Shown here piece by piece: positions 37,375-47,236 of a stretch of 64,000 nt of DNA. Under the pieces are notes generated by a model. The model saw only the letters and a list, made by a program, of their open reading frames with translations, searched no databases and had not been told where the DNA came from. The stretch's first letter is position 1, and every line of letters starts with the position of its first letter. Source of the stretch: DATCBF01 sp964401995 (lineage in GTDB: Bacteria; Actinomycetota; Thermoleophilia; Solirubrobacterales; 70-9); the NCBI GenBank assembly GCA_964401995.1, contig CAYOAP010000009.1, positions 54,566 through 118,565 on the forward strand. The letters run 5' to 3'. The position numbers and the translations under genes are program-made.

Positions 37375-38175
37375 TCAGCCTGTAGCCGCCCAGGTGCCGT
37401 AGACGTCTTTCCCGGACTGATTGCTTTTGATCAGCATCCCCAGCACAGCCCCGACCTTGCCAGCGCCAAATCCAGAGGCGTCTGGCTTCAGGAGAAGCCT
37501 GAATTCCGATTCGATTTCTGGTTCTTCTGCGATGTACACGCAGAAGTTGCCGCTCAAAGCTTTGGGTTCGGTTGCTGACCCAGGGCAGCGCGTTCCTCCC
37601 GAGGCACCTTTTTTCACGATCACGGCCGTATCGGTAGGTTCACCAGAAAGGGGAGTAAACGTGGGTTCGGTTCCCAGCGGGATGGGGAACGAAATCGGCA
37701 TGGTCACAAACCTAGATTCTGCCGGCGGAGTGGTGGTCTGACCGATCGCAAAAACACCCGTCTCCGTTTTCCCTGCGGGAAGAGGGCCTGCGGTGCTGAT
37801 TGCGCCTGTCGTCCCTGTGGTTCCAGTCGTTCCGGTTGAGCCCGTCGTACCGGTCGCTCCGGTCGCGCCCTTTGGCCCGGTTGCCCCAGTCCCACCCGTC
37901 GCGCCATCAGCCCCCGTCGCTCCGGTGGCGCCCAGGGCACCGTTTGCGCCATTGGTGCCATTGGCACCGTCTTTGCCAGCGGGTCCTACCGGTCCCTGGG
38001 GACCGGTGCCCTGGAACTTCTTGGCTTCCGTCTGAGCGATCTTCTTGACTTCCTTCTTCTGCGTTCCGCTCAGACCACCCGACGCAGCAAATGCCCCGCC
38101 AACCATGGCGAAGACGAGTGCGACTACAGCTATTACCCCCGGTATTCCAAATCTTTTCCTTAGCGTTGAGAACAT
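37375..38175 (-). CDS. Exported protein with collagen-like Gly-X-Y repeats
   Basis: Protein of 266 residues. A basic N-terminus and hydrophobic segment (IPGVIAVVALVFAMVGGAFAAS) act as signal or anchor, then a short helical stretch (GTQKKEVKKIAQTEAKKF). About 20 Gly-X-Y triplets follow, roughly residues 56-120 (GPQGPVGPAGKDGANG..., later GTTGTTG). The C-terminal 130 residues form a globular beta-rich domain with one Cys pair (TRCPGS and NFCVYI). Bacterial collagens of this type form trimeric stalks at the cell surface. The repetitive DNA is a probable site of length variation. Confidence 0.85.
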   Translation of the reverse strand: MFSTLRKRFGIPGVIAVVALVFAMVGGAFAASGGLSGTQKKEVKKIAQTEAKKFQGTGPQGPVGPAGKDGANGTNGANGALGATGATGADGATGGTGATGPKGATGATGTTGSTGTTGTTGTTGAISTAGPLPAGKTETGVFAIGQTTTPPAESRFVTMPISFPIPLGTEPTFTPLSGEPTDTAVIVKKGASGGTRCPGSATEPKALSGNFCVYIAEEPEIESEFRLLLKPDASGFGAGKVGAVLGMLIKSNQSGKDVYGTWAATG

Positions 38176-38248
38176 CAGTTACCTCTCCTCTGGATGTTTG
38201 GCATTCCCATGACTCCCCCGGCTTCCAGCCGATATCAGGCGCTGCTCC

Positions 38249-38277
38249 CAGGCATCTGGACCCAATCCAGATGCCTG
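38249..38277 (-). terminator. 12-bp hairpin between surface genes
   Basis: CAGGCATCTGGA-(CCCAA)-TCCAGATGCCTG is a perfect stem, 51 bp beyond the stop of the DUF11-like gene (38329) and upstream of the collagen-like gene (38175). It lacks a U-tract, so it may be a terminator or a leader structure of the collagen-like gene. The remaining gap shows GGAGAGG just before the collagen-like ATG. Confidence 0.6.
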
Positions 38278-38328
38278 AAAGTTAAAAAGACGGGTCCATA
38301 TACCTCAAGAACTTAACACGTTTTTGTG

Positions 38329-41300
38329 TCACTTTCTGCCACCCTTCCCGCAATCATTCCCGAGCGCCGGGAACTGATCAGCCCTCTTGCCGTTCTGCCC
38401 TAGGAGCCGAACCGTGATCCTTGCCTTGCGCTTGGCCGTGCAGAGGTCGCGTGAATTGACCAGCAGGCCCTTGTTGCCGCCTTTCATCTTCAATGTGAAA
38501 TTGCTGACCGGGGCATCGGGAAGGCTTTCGATAGTCGTGCGGATCCCCCCATGGACGGAATCGATGCGACCGTCGAGATCAATCTCCAACGGGCGGGAAG
38601 GTGGGCCTCTGAGAGCAATCACCAGGTCGGGCAGCTTGTTGCTGGAGGAGCGCAGGTAGACAGGGCCAGCGAGCGGCTCGTCGAGCAGTGGCGTTGTCGC
38701 TTCGGCATAGCCGTAAATCGAGCCGCTGGGGCAGGCACCGGCCGCAAACTGAGGCCGGGTGCATACAGTGTTGATATGACCCTGGTCCAAAAACTCCGAA
38801 TGTGGCAACGCGACCTGGGCGAAAGCAGCGTTGGTATAGCCCGCCCCCGGAGGGTTGCTGAACGTCGCCGTAAGGGCGGGGTGAGCGTTTCTCGACGTGC
38901 CACCGTGAAGCGTTGCCTTGAGCTTAGGCTTGAAGGCGAGATTCTCACAACCCCCGACCTGGAAGGGGGCGCTGGCGCTCGAGCTCTTCCCGTTGGCGCC
39001 GGTCACCTGGGCGCCGATCGAGAACTTGTCACAGCTGGTCGGGGTCAAGATAAAGTCCGGCCTGTCGAGGTTGACCTTGACCGAGCGAAGCGCAACTGGA
39101 ATTCCCTGTAAAACGTCAGGAATTGGGTCCGTGATGGTACTCAGGCGGCCGGTGACCGGATCGAGATAGACGGCTGCCCGCACCACAACATCGCCGAGGT
39201 CGAAAGGACCGGCGACGGCGGGGATGATAGCCACCGTGCTGAGCGGAGCGCCCTTGTAGGGGCCTGCCAGGTAGAGCTTGCCCGAGACGTAGATCGGAGC
39301 GTTGCCTATTCCCGCTCCGGAGGTGACCGTGCCCAGCTGAGAGGAGGCCGGACAACTTGCAACGGCCTGCTCTGCTTTCCCCGTCTTGTGGGCCGCCGTC
39401 ACGATTGCCGCGTCTGAACAAGTCGCGATCCCGGCCAGCTTGCCGGTCAGGCCCGAAGGCAAGTTGAAGGTCAGCCCCTTTAACTCCTGTTCGCCATCTT
39501 TTCTGGTCAGCTTGAATTCAAAGGGGGAGAAAGTGTCGGCCCCGGCGCTCAATGTGCCGGCGTTGAAGCTGGGGGTAAATGGTCGCGCGGCCTTGCTCGC
39601 CGAACAGGAGCCACCGCTCACCACAAAGCTGCTTTTAGTTTCGGTTGGAGGGCCTGATTCCGGCGCCGACCAAGGGGTGAGAAGACTCGTTGTCTTAGCT
39701 TCCCCGCAGGTGTCGGGCGTGGCAAGCGGAGCCCTGTCGCCGCCAACTATCTTCAATGTCGCTTTGCCGACCGCGGCCGGGGGAAGGTCGTCAAAGAACG
39801 TTCTCAGCTGCCCGGTAACCGGGTCCGGGCGCACTTCACCTGGCAGCTTGATGATGATCCCCACGCTTGGGTCTTCGATCACCAGGTAGACAGCCAATAT
39901 GCTGCCGAAGGGGTTCTCATTCTCCGCAGCCAGATAGAGGGCACCATGCAGGGGGTTGTCCAGCAGGGCGGTTTCCACTTCCAATGTCCCCACCTTTGAA
40001 GCATCCGGACAATGGGCCTGCTCCTTGTTGAAGCGGATTCGATTTGGCTCGGGCCCGAATTCCCTGAACCCGATCTGATTGAGGCTGCAGGCCTTAAGGC
40101 CATCGGCGGCAGCGGCATTCAGAGTGACCCCTGGCGGGAAGGAGATGACCGCTTCCTTAAGCGGCGGCGTCGCCAATGCTTCGGGTTCGATTAGTCCATC
40201 CTGGGGCAGGGTCAGTTCGGTCGTGACGCTGGTCGGGCGCGCCCCTTCGACCTTTTCAGGATTGAAGGAAAAGCCTGCCCCGCCGAGGCTCAGCGCTCCG
40301 CAGCCGGTTACTGCTGGAACCGCGAACAATTCTTCGCTGAAGTTGCCAGGGTCCTGCCAGCTGTCGTAGGAAGCTCTGGCAAAAGGCGGCTGGGCGGCCT
40401 GCAAGGCACAGTCAGAAGCCATCGTCACAAAAGCCGTTTCTTTTGCAGTCCCAGGGCCACATCCGGTGCCAGGTTCACCCGCCGAAGCGACAACTTCACA
40501 GCGCTGTTCGTTGTGGCTGGGAGAGGCAGGCGTCCCCCAGACGCTGGCAAAGGATCCGTAGACGGGGTTGATCTGAGCCAGGTTGGGTGCTTCGACAGTA
40601 ACCCCATAGTCTTCGTCGCTGCGCAACCTGGCGAGCAGATTGGCCTGATAGAGGTCACCGGCGACGCCAAAAGTGAACTTTGCCGGATAGCCGACCGGAG
40701 CTTTGACGCTGTGAACAGCACTTGGGTTGGCGTTATTGCCGAAATTGGTGGTGATCGCGCCAGCCAAGCCGACCTGGGTGTCGATCGGGCATTCTTTGTC
40801 ACGAAGCCCCTCCGTGCAACGCGGTGTCGCAGTTGGGTTGCCGAGAAAGCCGGGTGGCAGATCGACTGCGATCGTCCTAGGGTCTCCGGCCGGCACAACT
40901 GCTTTTCCGTCGACCGTGCGCACGGTGTTCACAATCACCCCGACATCGCTGGCGTAGGGATGGGAGGCCGCCTGGGTGGTCGGAGTTCCATCGGCGTTGT
41001 ATGCGCCGAACGTCAACGCAGCCACGCCGGCTTTGGCCGGTGCGGTGCTGATCGTGATCGGCCCTTTGAAGGTGGCGCTAGCCGCCGCATTGCCTCCGTT
41101 GAAGGTGACAACGTTCTGTCCCGTCACTGCCCCTGCTTCGACTTCGACCGGGATATCGATCGCAACCGGGGTCATGCCCGGGGGGACTTCTTCGATCGTC
41201 GTGCATTCGATCGTGCTCTGGCCCGCGCCGGGGCTGCAGACCCATGGGGAGGTGGCTGCTGCCGTCGGCGTCCCCGTGGTGAGGATCCCTGCTGGCAGCG

Positions 41301-41526
41301 CGTCTGTCAGCGTGATCGTCCCTTCACTGGTGACCCCGCCCACGTTCTGTGCGTAGACGGCGATCGTGCCCTTGCCGCCAGGCGGCAAGTTCGTCGGCCC
41401 GGCAGCCGCAAGCGGCGCCCAAGCAGGCGCCGGCACCATCACGGCTGTGGCAGGGGCGACATTGACCAGCCCCGCCGTCATGCCCAGGCCGAGGAGGAGC
41501 GCCCCCAGCTTGCTCGACCTTCTCAT
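38329..41526 (-). CDS. Large secreted DUF11-like surface protein, copy 1
   Basis: Secreted protein of 1065 residues, paralogous to the 1085-residue protein at 54610-57867. The signal peptide (residues 1-28) ends near APATA. An N-terminal DUF11-like beta sandwich follows (NLPPGGKGTIAVYAQNVGG...TITLTDALPAGI). The rest is a series of related beta-rich segments with recurring phrases: KFTFGVAGDLYQAN, NPLHGALYLAAENENPFGSILAVYLVIEDPSVGIIIKLPG, FNLPSGLTGKLAGIATCSDA, YLAGPYKGAPLSTVAIIPAVAGPFDLGDVVVRAAVYLDP and PVYLRSSSNKLPDLVIALRG. It ends GNDCGKGGRK. The ATG overlaps the stop of the NHL giant (ATGA). Function unknown; probably cell-surface. Confidence 0.85.
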   Translation of the reverse strand: MRRSSKLGALLLGLGMTAGLVNVAPATAVMVPAPAWAPLAAAGPTNLPPGGKGTIAVYAQNVGGVTSEGTITLTDALPAGILTTGTPTAAATSPWVCSPGAGQSTIECTTIEEVPPGMTPVAIDIPVEVEAGAVTGQNVVTFNGGNAAASATFKGPITISTAPAKAGVAALTFGAYNADGTPTTQAASHPYASDVGVIVNTVRTVDGKAVVPAGDPRTIAVDLPPGFLGNPTATPRCTEGLRDKECPIDTQVGLAGAITTNFGNNANPSAVHSVKAPVGYPAKFTFGVAGDLYQANLLARLRSDEDYGVTVEAPNLAQINPVYGSFASVWGTPASPSHNEQRCEVVASAGEPGTGCGPGTAKETAFVTMASDCALQAAQPPFARASYDSWQDPGNFSEELFAVPAVTGCGALSLGGAGFSFNPEKVEGARPTSVTTELTLPQDGLIEPEALATPPLKEAVISFPPGVTLNAAAADGLKACSLNQIGFREFGPEPNRIRFNKEQAHCPDASKVGTLEVETALLDNPLHGALYLAAENENPFGSILAVYLVIEDPSVGIIIKLPGEVRPDPVTGQLRTFFDDLPPAAVGKATLKIVGGDRAPLATPDTCGEAKTTSLLTPWSAPESGPPTETKSSFVVSGGSCSASKAARPFTPSFNAGTLSAGADTFSPFEFKLTRKDGEQELKGLTFNLPSGLTGKLAGIATCSDAAIVTAAHKTGKAEQAVASCPASSQLGTVTSGAGIGNAPIYVSGKLYLAGPYKGAPLSTVAIIPAVAGPFDLGDVVVRAAVYLDPVTGRLSTITDPIPDVLQGIPVALRSVKVNLDRPDFILTPTSCDKFSIGAQVTGANGKSSSASAPFQVGGCENLAFKPKLKATLHGGTSRNAHPALTATFSNPPGAGYTNAAFAQVALPHSEFLDQGHINTVCTRPQFAAGACPSGSIYGYAEATTPLLDEPLAGPVYLRSSSNKLPDLVIALRGPPSRPLEIDLDGRIDSVHGGIRTTIESLPDAPVSNFTLKMKGGNKGLLVNSRDLCTAKRKARITVRLLGQNGKRADQFPALGNDCGKGGRK

Positions 41527-44500
41527 CGCGCTGCCCTCCCCTTGCCGTGCTGATGCTTTTTGTGCTTCTTGCCCTTGCCTTTGTGTTTTTTACCTTTGTG
41601 GTGTGGCGGCTTCTTCGGCGCTTCGTCCGGCGGGTTTCCCCCACCCGAAAAGCCTTCGCTCCCCGCCCCGGCCCCATTGGCAGGCTGCGGCGTAGCCACT
41701 TCCTGGCATACGCCTGTCAACGGTTCACAGGGCACCGGCGGGGGCGTCATCGGTTCAGGCCCAACTTTTTCGCCCGTCACATGCGGAACGCGTAGGTCGT
41801 AGAGGTCGGTCGTGCTGTCGAAGTCCTGCGGAACCAGCTTTGCCTTCGTCACCAGGAAGGCGTCTTTTCCGCTAGGCGAGGAATCCTCATACTCGGTGAA
41901 ATCCCTACTTCCCTCTTCCCCGGATGCCAGGAGATAGGTCTCCCCGCCACTCCACTCATAGACATTGTGCGTTCCTTCGTTGGCCCCCTCCGCCAAGATG
42001 TCTGGCATCGAAAAGAAGATGTGGCGACCATCGTCGCTTATCGAGCGCGGCCGGTTCTGCACGTCCGTAAGCGCCGAGAATTCTTTCTGCGTCACCTCTT
42101 TCAGCGGCGCCGTTTCGCCGTCTCCATTCGATTCCTGTCCGTCCGGCCGACAGGAGATGCATACAGTCGTGCCCTCTGCGGCCGAATACAGATAAGCCTC
42201 GGCCACCCCTCCACTTTTGTAGCCCGTCACGTTTGCCTTGGAGATGAACAGCAGATGCCCACCGTCTGGCGTCGCATCCGCGACCCAGTACCCGAACTTG
42301 AAGGACAGGTCGGTGCCGCTAAGCGAGTTGGCGTCCGCATCGGCGCTGCTGATGAGCCCGACGAAAGAGAGCGCCCCACCATGGCGAAGGTAAACGTTGT
42401 AGGTGCCGCTGCCCTGCAGATTCTGTCCTTCCGTTTTGCCTTTGTTGGCGAGCAGCTGTCCGCGTGCGGCTAAGTAGACATAAGAGCCATCCTGAGAGGC
42501 ATCTAACATCCCAACCACGCTCGCCCCCTTTTCATCGGCGGGGTTGACATCGGCGGAGAGGTCGCTCAGCGTTTCACTTTCGATGTCGTAGGAATAGAGG
42601 TCACACCCGGTGCCGTCACCGCCGGTCGCGTCAGCGCTGTTGCAGCTGGCAGCCCCCGTACTCGAGCCATTAGTCGCCAACCCGTAGTTGGCGACGAAAA
42701 AGACCTTGTTGCCGGCGTCTGAAGCCATTGCATACCGCGCACCCTGATCGGTGCCCGCGGTCTGGGCCTGGGAGATATCGACCGTTTCCACGCCCCCCCT
42801 TCGCATGAAGATTGCTTCCTTGCCGCTGTCTTTGCCTTCGTTGCTTTTCGCCGTGAAAAAGACCTTGGACCCATCGGGCGACATCGAATTCCAGTTTGTG
42901 AACAGCGACCCCGCCCCCGGAGCGACCAGAACTTTCCCCAGACCCGCCACTGCGTCTGCAGCCACGCTTCCATCCGGCAGGATGGCCGCGAGCCTGAGCG
43001 TCCCGCCCACCCATTCATAGAGCCCCCGGCTGCTTACCGGTGCGCCTGCCAACAGGTGGTAGCCGGTGTCGAAGAGAATGTGGTTGCAATCGGAACTGGC
43101 CCAGTCGACGTGGAAGTCGCTATGAGTCTCGAAGCTGATCGGCAGCGGCCGCGGGCTGAGCAACGTGTATGTGCCGTCGTTTTTGCGCCGATAGAGGTTC
43201 TTGAAACCATTTTCGACGTCTTCTTCGAGTTCAGGTGTAATTTCGCCCAACGGCTCGGGGCTTTCGATCAGCTGACATGACAGGTCCGCCGACGCATACA
43301 TCACCCTGCCAGTGGCGTCTTCGTTGACCCCGACTGCGATCGGGGAGATCAGCGAGGGCGGGGTCAGCTGCGTCGACGCCCACCCCGACCCTCCGCGCGC
43401 CCCCAGGTACTCGACGTTCCCGCCCGCCGTCGTGTCGGCTAGCCCGTTCAATAGCGGATAGACAATTGAGTCGCCGTCACTTGATGCCTGATAGCGAATC
43501 TGACCCTCCAAGAGCTGGCCGACCATCGCCACCGGGCGCTTGTCGTTGGGAGAAACCTGCTCCGGCCAGCGGCCGGGCAAACCAAAAGAATTCAGCGTCG
43601 TGAATTCCTGGTCGGGGCCAATGGTTTCCCCCGACGGATTGGTAGCGACGATGCGAAAGTGGTAAGCGGTTCCTTCTTTGAGGCCGCTGACCGGAGCCAC
43701 AACTTTCGTCGCTTCTCCTCCGGCGCCGGCAAATGCCTCAAAACCCGGCACGTCATTGCCATAGGCCGTGGTCGTGCCCCATTCGAAGTGATAAGTCGTC
43801 GGCTGGTTGTTGGGATTGACCAGGCCAGTCAGGTTTGCCGCGTCGGCGCCGATCTGCAACGCCACCATCCCCGAGACGGTCGGCGGCGCCGCTTTGGTCG
43901 TAAACGACACCTGACCCGAAGTCGCGGTGGTCCCGTTGCTTGCTACAAGCCTCACCAGATAGTCGGCACTCGGTTCCAAGCCGAAAGCTTTCTGGCTTAC
44001 TTCACATACCGGCGCATGATCCAACGGGCACTGTTTCGGGTCTCCAGAGCCGCTGCCATCGCCGATCGCCACATCGCTTTCCGGAAACGGCTTCCAGCTG
44101 ATCCCATTCCTGGAATATTCGAAGCGATAGCTGGTCGGAAAATGTTCGCCTTCGGGTCCTACGGCCGGCGTAACCGTGCCGTTGAATGTTGTCGTCGTCC
44201 CGCCTATTTCACTCACCGCGGCAATCGCCACTGCTGGCGGAGGCGGAGGCCCGAGGATGACTACCCCTTTTGCGTGGTCAGTGAAATAAAAGTGTTCTTC
44301 GCTGCCGATAGCCAAGCCGCCTTCGCTGGCGACCGGCAGGCCCGCGCCAAGCGGGGATTCGAAAAGAAACGTCCCGGCGCTGTCGAATTCCAGAAACTTA
44401 TGAAATCCGACTCCTTCCTTTTTCGCCACCACGACGTGATCGTTTTCAGGGTCGACCGCGACATCGGTCGGACTGACCGCGGTGGGATTGCCACTTTCCT

Positions 44501-45995
44501 GTGTCAGGTATTTCGGTGCGAATTCCGAGGCCGTCAGTTCTCCTTCGGCCGGGAATGTAAACTTGAACACCCGGCTCGGCCCCAGCACGAACGTGGTGGA
44601 GTTATTGACTGCGTAGAGCGCTCCGCTACTGTCCACAGCCACGCTCGACGGATTGCCATTGCTGAACTGCCCTAAGCGTCTTTTGTCGCCTCCATTTGGG
44701 AATTCGACCCCGGCCTTACAGACGTCCAAACGCGCGGCCACGCAAGCCTCTAGGCCTTCGCCGCCATCGTTATAGGCTTCTACTTTCGCTGACGATCCTC
44801 CGCTGCCACCTGAGAGGCCGGGACCATTCGCTGTCAGCAAAGGCACGTCCTGTCCTTTCGGGCTACTGCGAAACGTGACTTTGTATGGCGTAGCGCCGTT
44901 CGGGCTGCCAGGACCACCTCTTACGGATACCGTGAGGCCGTCGCTCAATACAGAAAGCAGAGACCGCAGGGCTTTTTCCAAGCTTTCTGGTTTTCCTGGC
45001 CCTTCTTCGCTTTCGGCAGCCGGTGCGTTGTATTCGAGTTCTTTGGTGCTATCACTTTTGTATGCAAGCGTGAACTTCCCGGCATCGGCTTTGACCTTGA
45101 CCAACTGGATCTCGTCAGCCTGATCGGGTCCGCTGGCGACCACGTCCCAGCCAATTGCCTTGACGAAGGTGATGCCGATGACTTCTTTGGAGACGTTGAA
45201 GATCGGGGCGAACTCCTGGATTCGAAAGTTGCCTTCTCCTCCCAAGCCTCCTTCCGGGACATATAGATGGCCATTGCTGGGGCTAATCGCCGGCAGGCCA
45301 CGCGGGTTAGATGTCGCGAGCTGGCCGGCACCCTCGCCACCGCTGCCCTTCTCACAACCTGTTTCCATCGTGCAGAACTGAAGCTTTTCTTCCGCACCGG
45401 TGACTCTGACGTGCCAACCAAAGGCACCCTCGAAATGGCCGGTTGCCGAGTAGACGTCTACCCGGCGATTGCTGCGGAAGCTGTTGTTATTGGAATCGAC
45501 CACATAGACCGTGCCAGTTGACTGGTCGATCGAAATGCCCTCAGGTTCGCTCATCCCACCAGCCTCTTCGCTCCGGACGCCGGCTTTGCATTCATCGACT
45601 GGAAGGCAGATCTCGAATGCGCTGGATCCTTTGTCATCAGGCCCGGACGCGACAACATCAAGGCCCCAGGCTCGTACAAAGATGCCGTGAGCGCTGAACT
45701 CGTCAATTCTGTTGTTCGATGCTGGAGCTTCGTTGCCGTCAACGACATAGACATCGCCAGGGCTAATACCGCCAGCCCCTGTGCGATTGACAGCCACACC
45801 TCTCGGACCCGTCAGCTCCCCTTTTCCGGGGCCCAGTGGCGTGCCGAATTCGCCTTCCTTTGCCTTAGTACCTGCCTGTGCGGTTGACGTAGCGATCAGA
45901 ATCAAGGCCATCCAGATCAATAGCAGCGGCAGCGCCTTGACATTTCCGCTAATAGTCCGATTCGGATTGCCCCAACCCCAGCTGCTCCCTGCCAT
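41523..45995 (-). CDS. Giant secreted NHL/Fn3-like surface protein, copy 1
   Basis: Secreted protein of 1490 residues. The signal segment is KALPLLLIWMALILIATSTAQA. Residues about 50-600 hold NHL-type propeller repeats (GDVYVVDGNEAPASNNRIDEFSAHGIFVRAWGLDVVASG). Two fibronectin-III-like domains follow (about 608-820; TYHFEWGTTTAYG...YHFRIVATNPSG). A TolB/WD40-like propeller occupies about 830-1410 (MSPDGSKVFFTAKSNEG, DASQDGSYVYLAARGQL, SISDDGRHIFFSMPDIL). A Pro-rich linker leads to a Lys/His tail (HHKGKKHKGKGKKHKKHQH). No LPXTG motif is seen. It is translationally coupled to the DUF11-like gene. Likely a surface adhesion or scaffold protein; no enzyme motif is visible. Confidence 0.88.
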   Translation of the reverse strand: MAGSSWGWGNPNRTISGNVKALPLLLIWMALILIATSTAQAGTKAKEGEFGTPLGPGKGELTGPRGVAVNRTGAGGISPGDVYVVDGNEAPASNNRIDEFSAHGIFVRAWGLDVVASGPDDKGSSAFEICLPVDECKAGVRSEEAGGMSEPEGISIDQSTGTVYVVDSNNNSFRSNRRVDVYSATGHFEGAFGWHVRVTGAEEKLQFCTMETGCEKGSGGEGAGQLATSNPRGLPAISPSNGHLYVPEGGLGGEGNFRIQEFAPIFNVSKEVIGITFVKAIGWDVVASGPDQADEIQLVKVKADAGKFTLAYKSDSTKELEYNAPAAESEEGPGKPESLEKALRSLLSVLSDGLTVSVRGGPGSPNGATPYKVTFRSSPKGQDVPLLTANGPGLSGGSGGSSAKVEAYNDGGEGLEACVAARLDVCKAGVEFPNGGDKRRLGQFSNGNPSSVAVDSSGALYAVNNSTTFVLGPSRVFKFTFPAEGELTASEFAPKYLTQESGNPTAVSPTDVAVDPENDHVVVAKKEGVGFHKFLEFDSAGTFLFESPLGAGLPVASEGGLAIGSEEHFYFTDHAKGVVILGPPPPPAVAIAAVSEIGGTTTTFNGTVTPAVGPEGEHFPTSYRFEYSRNGISWKPFPESDVAIGDGSGSGDPKQCPLDHAPVCEVSQKAFGLEPSADYLVRLVASNGTTATSGQVSFTTKAAPPTVSGMVALQIGADAANLTGLVNPNNQPTTYHFEWGTTTAYGNDVPGFEAFAGAGGEATKVVAPVSGLKEGTAYHFRIVATNPSGETIGPDQEFTTLNSFGLPGRWPEQVSPNDKRPVAMVGQLLEGQIRYQASSDGDSIVYPLLNGLADTTAGGNVEYLGARGGSGWASTQLTPPSLISPIAVGVNEDATGRVMYASADLSCQLIESPEPLGEITPELEEDVENGFKNLYRRKNDGTYTLLSPRPLPISFETHSDFHVDWASSDCNHILFDTGYHLLAGAPVSSRGLYEWVGGTLRLAAILPDGSVAADAVAGLGKVLVAPGAGSLFTNWNSMSPDGSKVFFTAKSNEGKDSGKEAIFMRRGGVETVDISQAQTAGTDQGARYAMASDAGNKVFFVANYGLATNGSSTGAASCNSADATGGDGTGCDLYSYDIESETLSDLSADVNPADEKGASVVGMLDASQDGSYVYLAARGQLLANKGKTEGQNLQGSGTYNVYLRHGGALSFVGLISSADADANSLSGTDLSFKFGYWVADATPDGGHLLFISKANVTGYKSGGVAEAYLYSAAEGTTVCISCRPDGQESNGDGETAPLKEVTQKEFSALTDVQNRPRSISDDGRHIFFSMPDILAEGANEGTHNVYEWSGGETYLLASGEEGSRDFTEYEDSSPSGKDAFLVTKAKLVPQDFDSTTDLYDLRVPHVTGEKVGPEPMTPPPVPCEPLTGVCQEVATPQPANGAGAGSEGFSGGGNPPDEAPKKPPHHKGKKHKGKGKKHKKHQHGKGRAAR

Positions 45996-46128
45996 ATCGA
46001 CCGCTCCTCTCGGGGCCTACTCGCCCATGTCCCTGAATCCCACCGCTCCCCGGCGCATCGTCCTTCCTCATCATAGAAAGACGACAACGTTCGTGTCAAG
46101 CCAACTTTGCATTCTCAAGGCTAAACAG

Positions 46129-46160
46129 CGAGGGCCGGCCAATCACGGCCGGCCCTCGCA
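46129..46160 (-). terminator. Terminator after the secreted-protein gene
   Basis: GCGAGGGCCGGCC-(AATCAC)-GGCCGGCCCTCGC is a 13-bp perfect stem, 41 bp past the stop at 46202, followed on the minus strand by TGTTTAG. It separates this gene from the giant NHL gene, whose promoter must then lie in 45996-46128. Confidence 0.85.
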
Positions 46161-46201
46161 TGCCCATCACGGCACCAGAACATGCTGCCGCAGAACGAGC
46201 G

Positions 46202-46864
46202 TTAGCTCATGTCAACGACGACTGCTGCGTTACCTGGGTTCGTCTCAGTTTGGAAACTACCCGTGAGATCGCCCGTGGTCGTGCCGACGGTCCCGCATTC
46301 ACCGGCAGCGGAACCACTCCTCGACACCAGCAGGAACTGATTTGTTCCTTCGACTGCCAGGGTGTCGACTTTTTCTTCGCCCATCAGTTGGATGGAGCTG
46401 GCTTCAAACACACAAGTCGCGGCAACCAAGCCAAAAATTTGGACTTTGGCGGTGAACGTCATGCCGCCAGTTGCCGAAAGGTGCGCGGTAACTTGACCAG
46501 TACCGGCTTCTGGTTGTTGAACTTGCAGGGTCCAAGGTGCCGTCGTTGACGCATTGGTAGCAATGTCGGTAGTCAGGCCACCGAGCGAACAACCACCGAG
46601 GGTGTCTTTGGTCAGAGTTCCAGTAATGTCTTCGCCTTGAGGCGCACCGAGTGTGCCTTCAAACAGGCTGCTCGTACACACGATTGTCTTTGTTGGATTT
46701 TGAGTTGTGGTGGTGAGATTAGTAGTTGCTACGCCTTTAATTTTTTCACCTTCTTTGCACTCTACTCCTCCACATTGCACCTGGGTGGCCTGAGCCATTG
46801 CCGGAATCGCCATAAACGCGACGATCGCGAACACCGGCGCAAGCACGGTGAGGATCTTCTTCAT
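46202..46864 (-). CDS. Secreted beta-rich protein
   Basis: Unrecognised 220-residue exported protein. The signal peptide (MKKILTVLAPVFAIVAFMAIPAMAQA) is followed by a Cys-containing mature domain (TQVQCGGVECKEGEKIKG, VCTSSLF, GGCSLGG, AATCVFEA, GECGTVG), suggesting three disulfides. Thr, Gly and Val dominate, as in immunoglobulin-like sandwiches. A promoter can be read upstream and a terminator downstream, so it is monocistronic. It lies between the two surface cassettes; no enzyme motif is seen. Confidence 0.8.
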   Translation of the reverse strand: MKKILTVLAPVFAIVAFMAIPAMAQATQVQCGGVECKEGEKIKGVATTNLTTTTQNPTKTIVCTSSLFEGTLGAPQGEDITGTLTKDTLGGCSLGGLTTDIATNASTTAPWTLQVQQPEAGTGQVTAHLSATGGMTFTAKVQIFGLVAATCVFEASSIQLMGEEKVDTLAVEGTNQFLLVSRSGSAAGECGTVGTTTGDLTGSFQTETNPGNAAVVVDMS

Positions 46865-47035
46865 TTGAGATACATCCCTTCCTATTGATTATTCCCCGCG
46901 TCATTCGTGTCCACTGGCCCACCCAGGCGGGGTGAACGAGATGAGCCAAGACTGCCGCTCCCGCGGCTACATGACTGGGTCCAGCGCCTCCCCTTCCATT
47001 TCGAGTGCTGTAGCCCGCTATGCACGGGCTGGTGT

Positions 47036-47064
47036 TTCATAGCCGGGTGTCGCGTACCAGTCAA
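47036..47064 (-). promoter_or_regulatory. Candidate sigma-70-type promoter for the secreted-protein gene
   Basis: On the minus strand TTGACT (47064-47059) and TATGAA (47041-47036) are separated by 17 bp. It would give a 5' leader of about 165 nt to the ATG at 46864. The remaining 372-bp gap (46865-47236) has no gene that I can support; a GCAGG/CCTGC hairpin around 47110-47130 lies upstream of the promoter. Confidence 0.5.
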
Positions 47065-47236
47065 GAAATCCAAATTGTTGCCCGTCTGTGACAGCTCTCG
47101 TGACGGTGCAGGAGCTAATTTCCCCTGCAAATCGCTGGATGTCGAAACTACGCGCGTGCCGATATGCACGGCGACACTTGCGTGCAGGTCCCGGGCCAAA
47201 ACGCGATATCGGGGAGATTTGGAGTCAAGGTCGAGG

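Noticed and set aside
37800..38035. Val/Pro-rich open frame on the plus strand
   Set aside because: It is the antisense reading of the Gly-X-Y collagen-like repeats.
46865..47236. Structured RNA upstream of the secreted protein
   Set aside because: I checked both strands for GEMM and other known cores and found only a promoter-like pair and one small hairpin.
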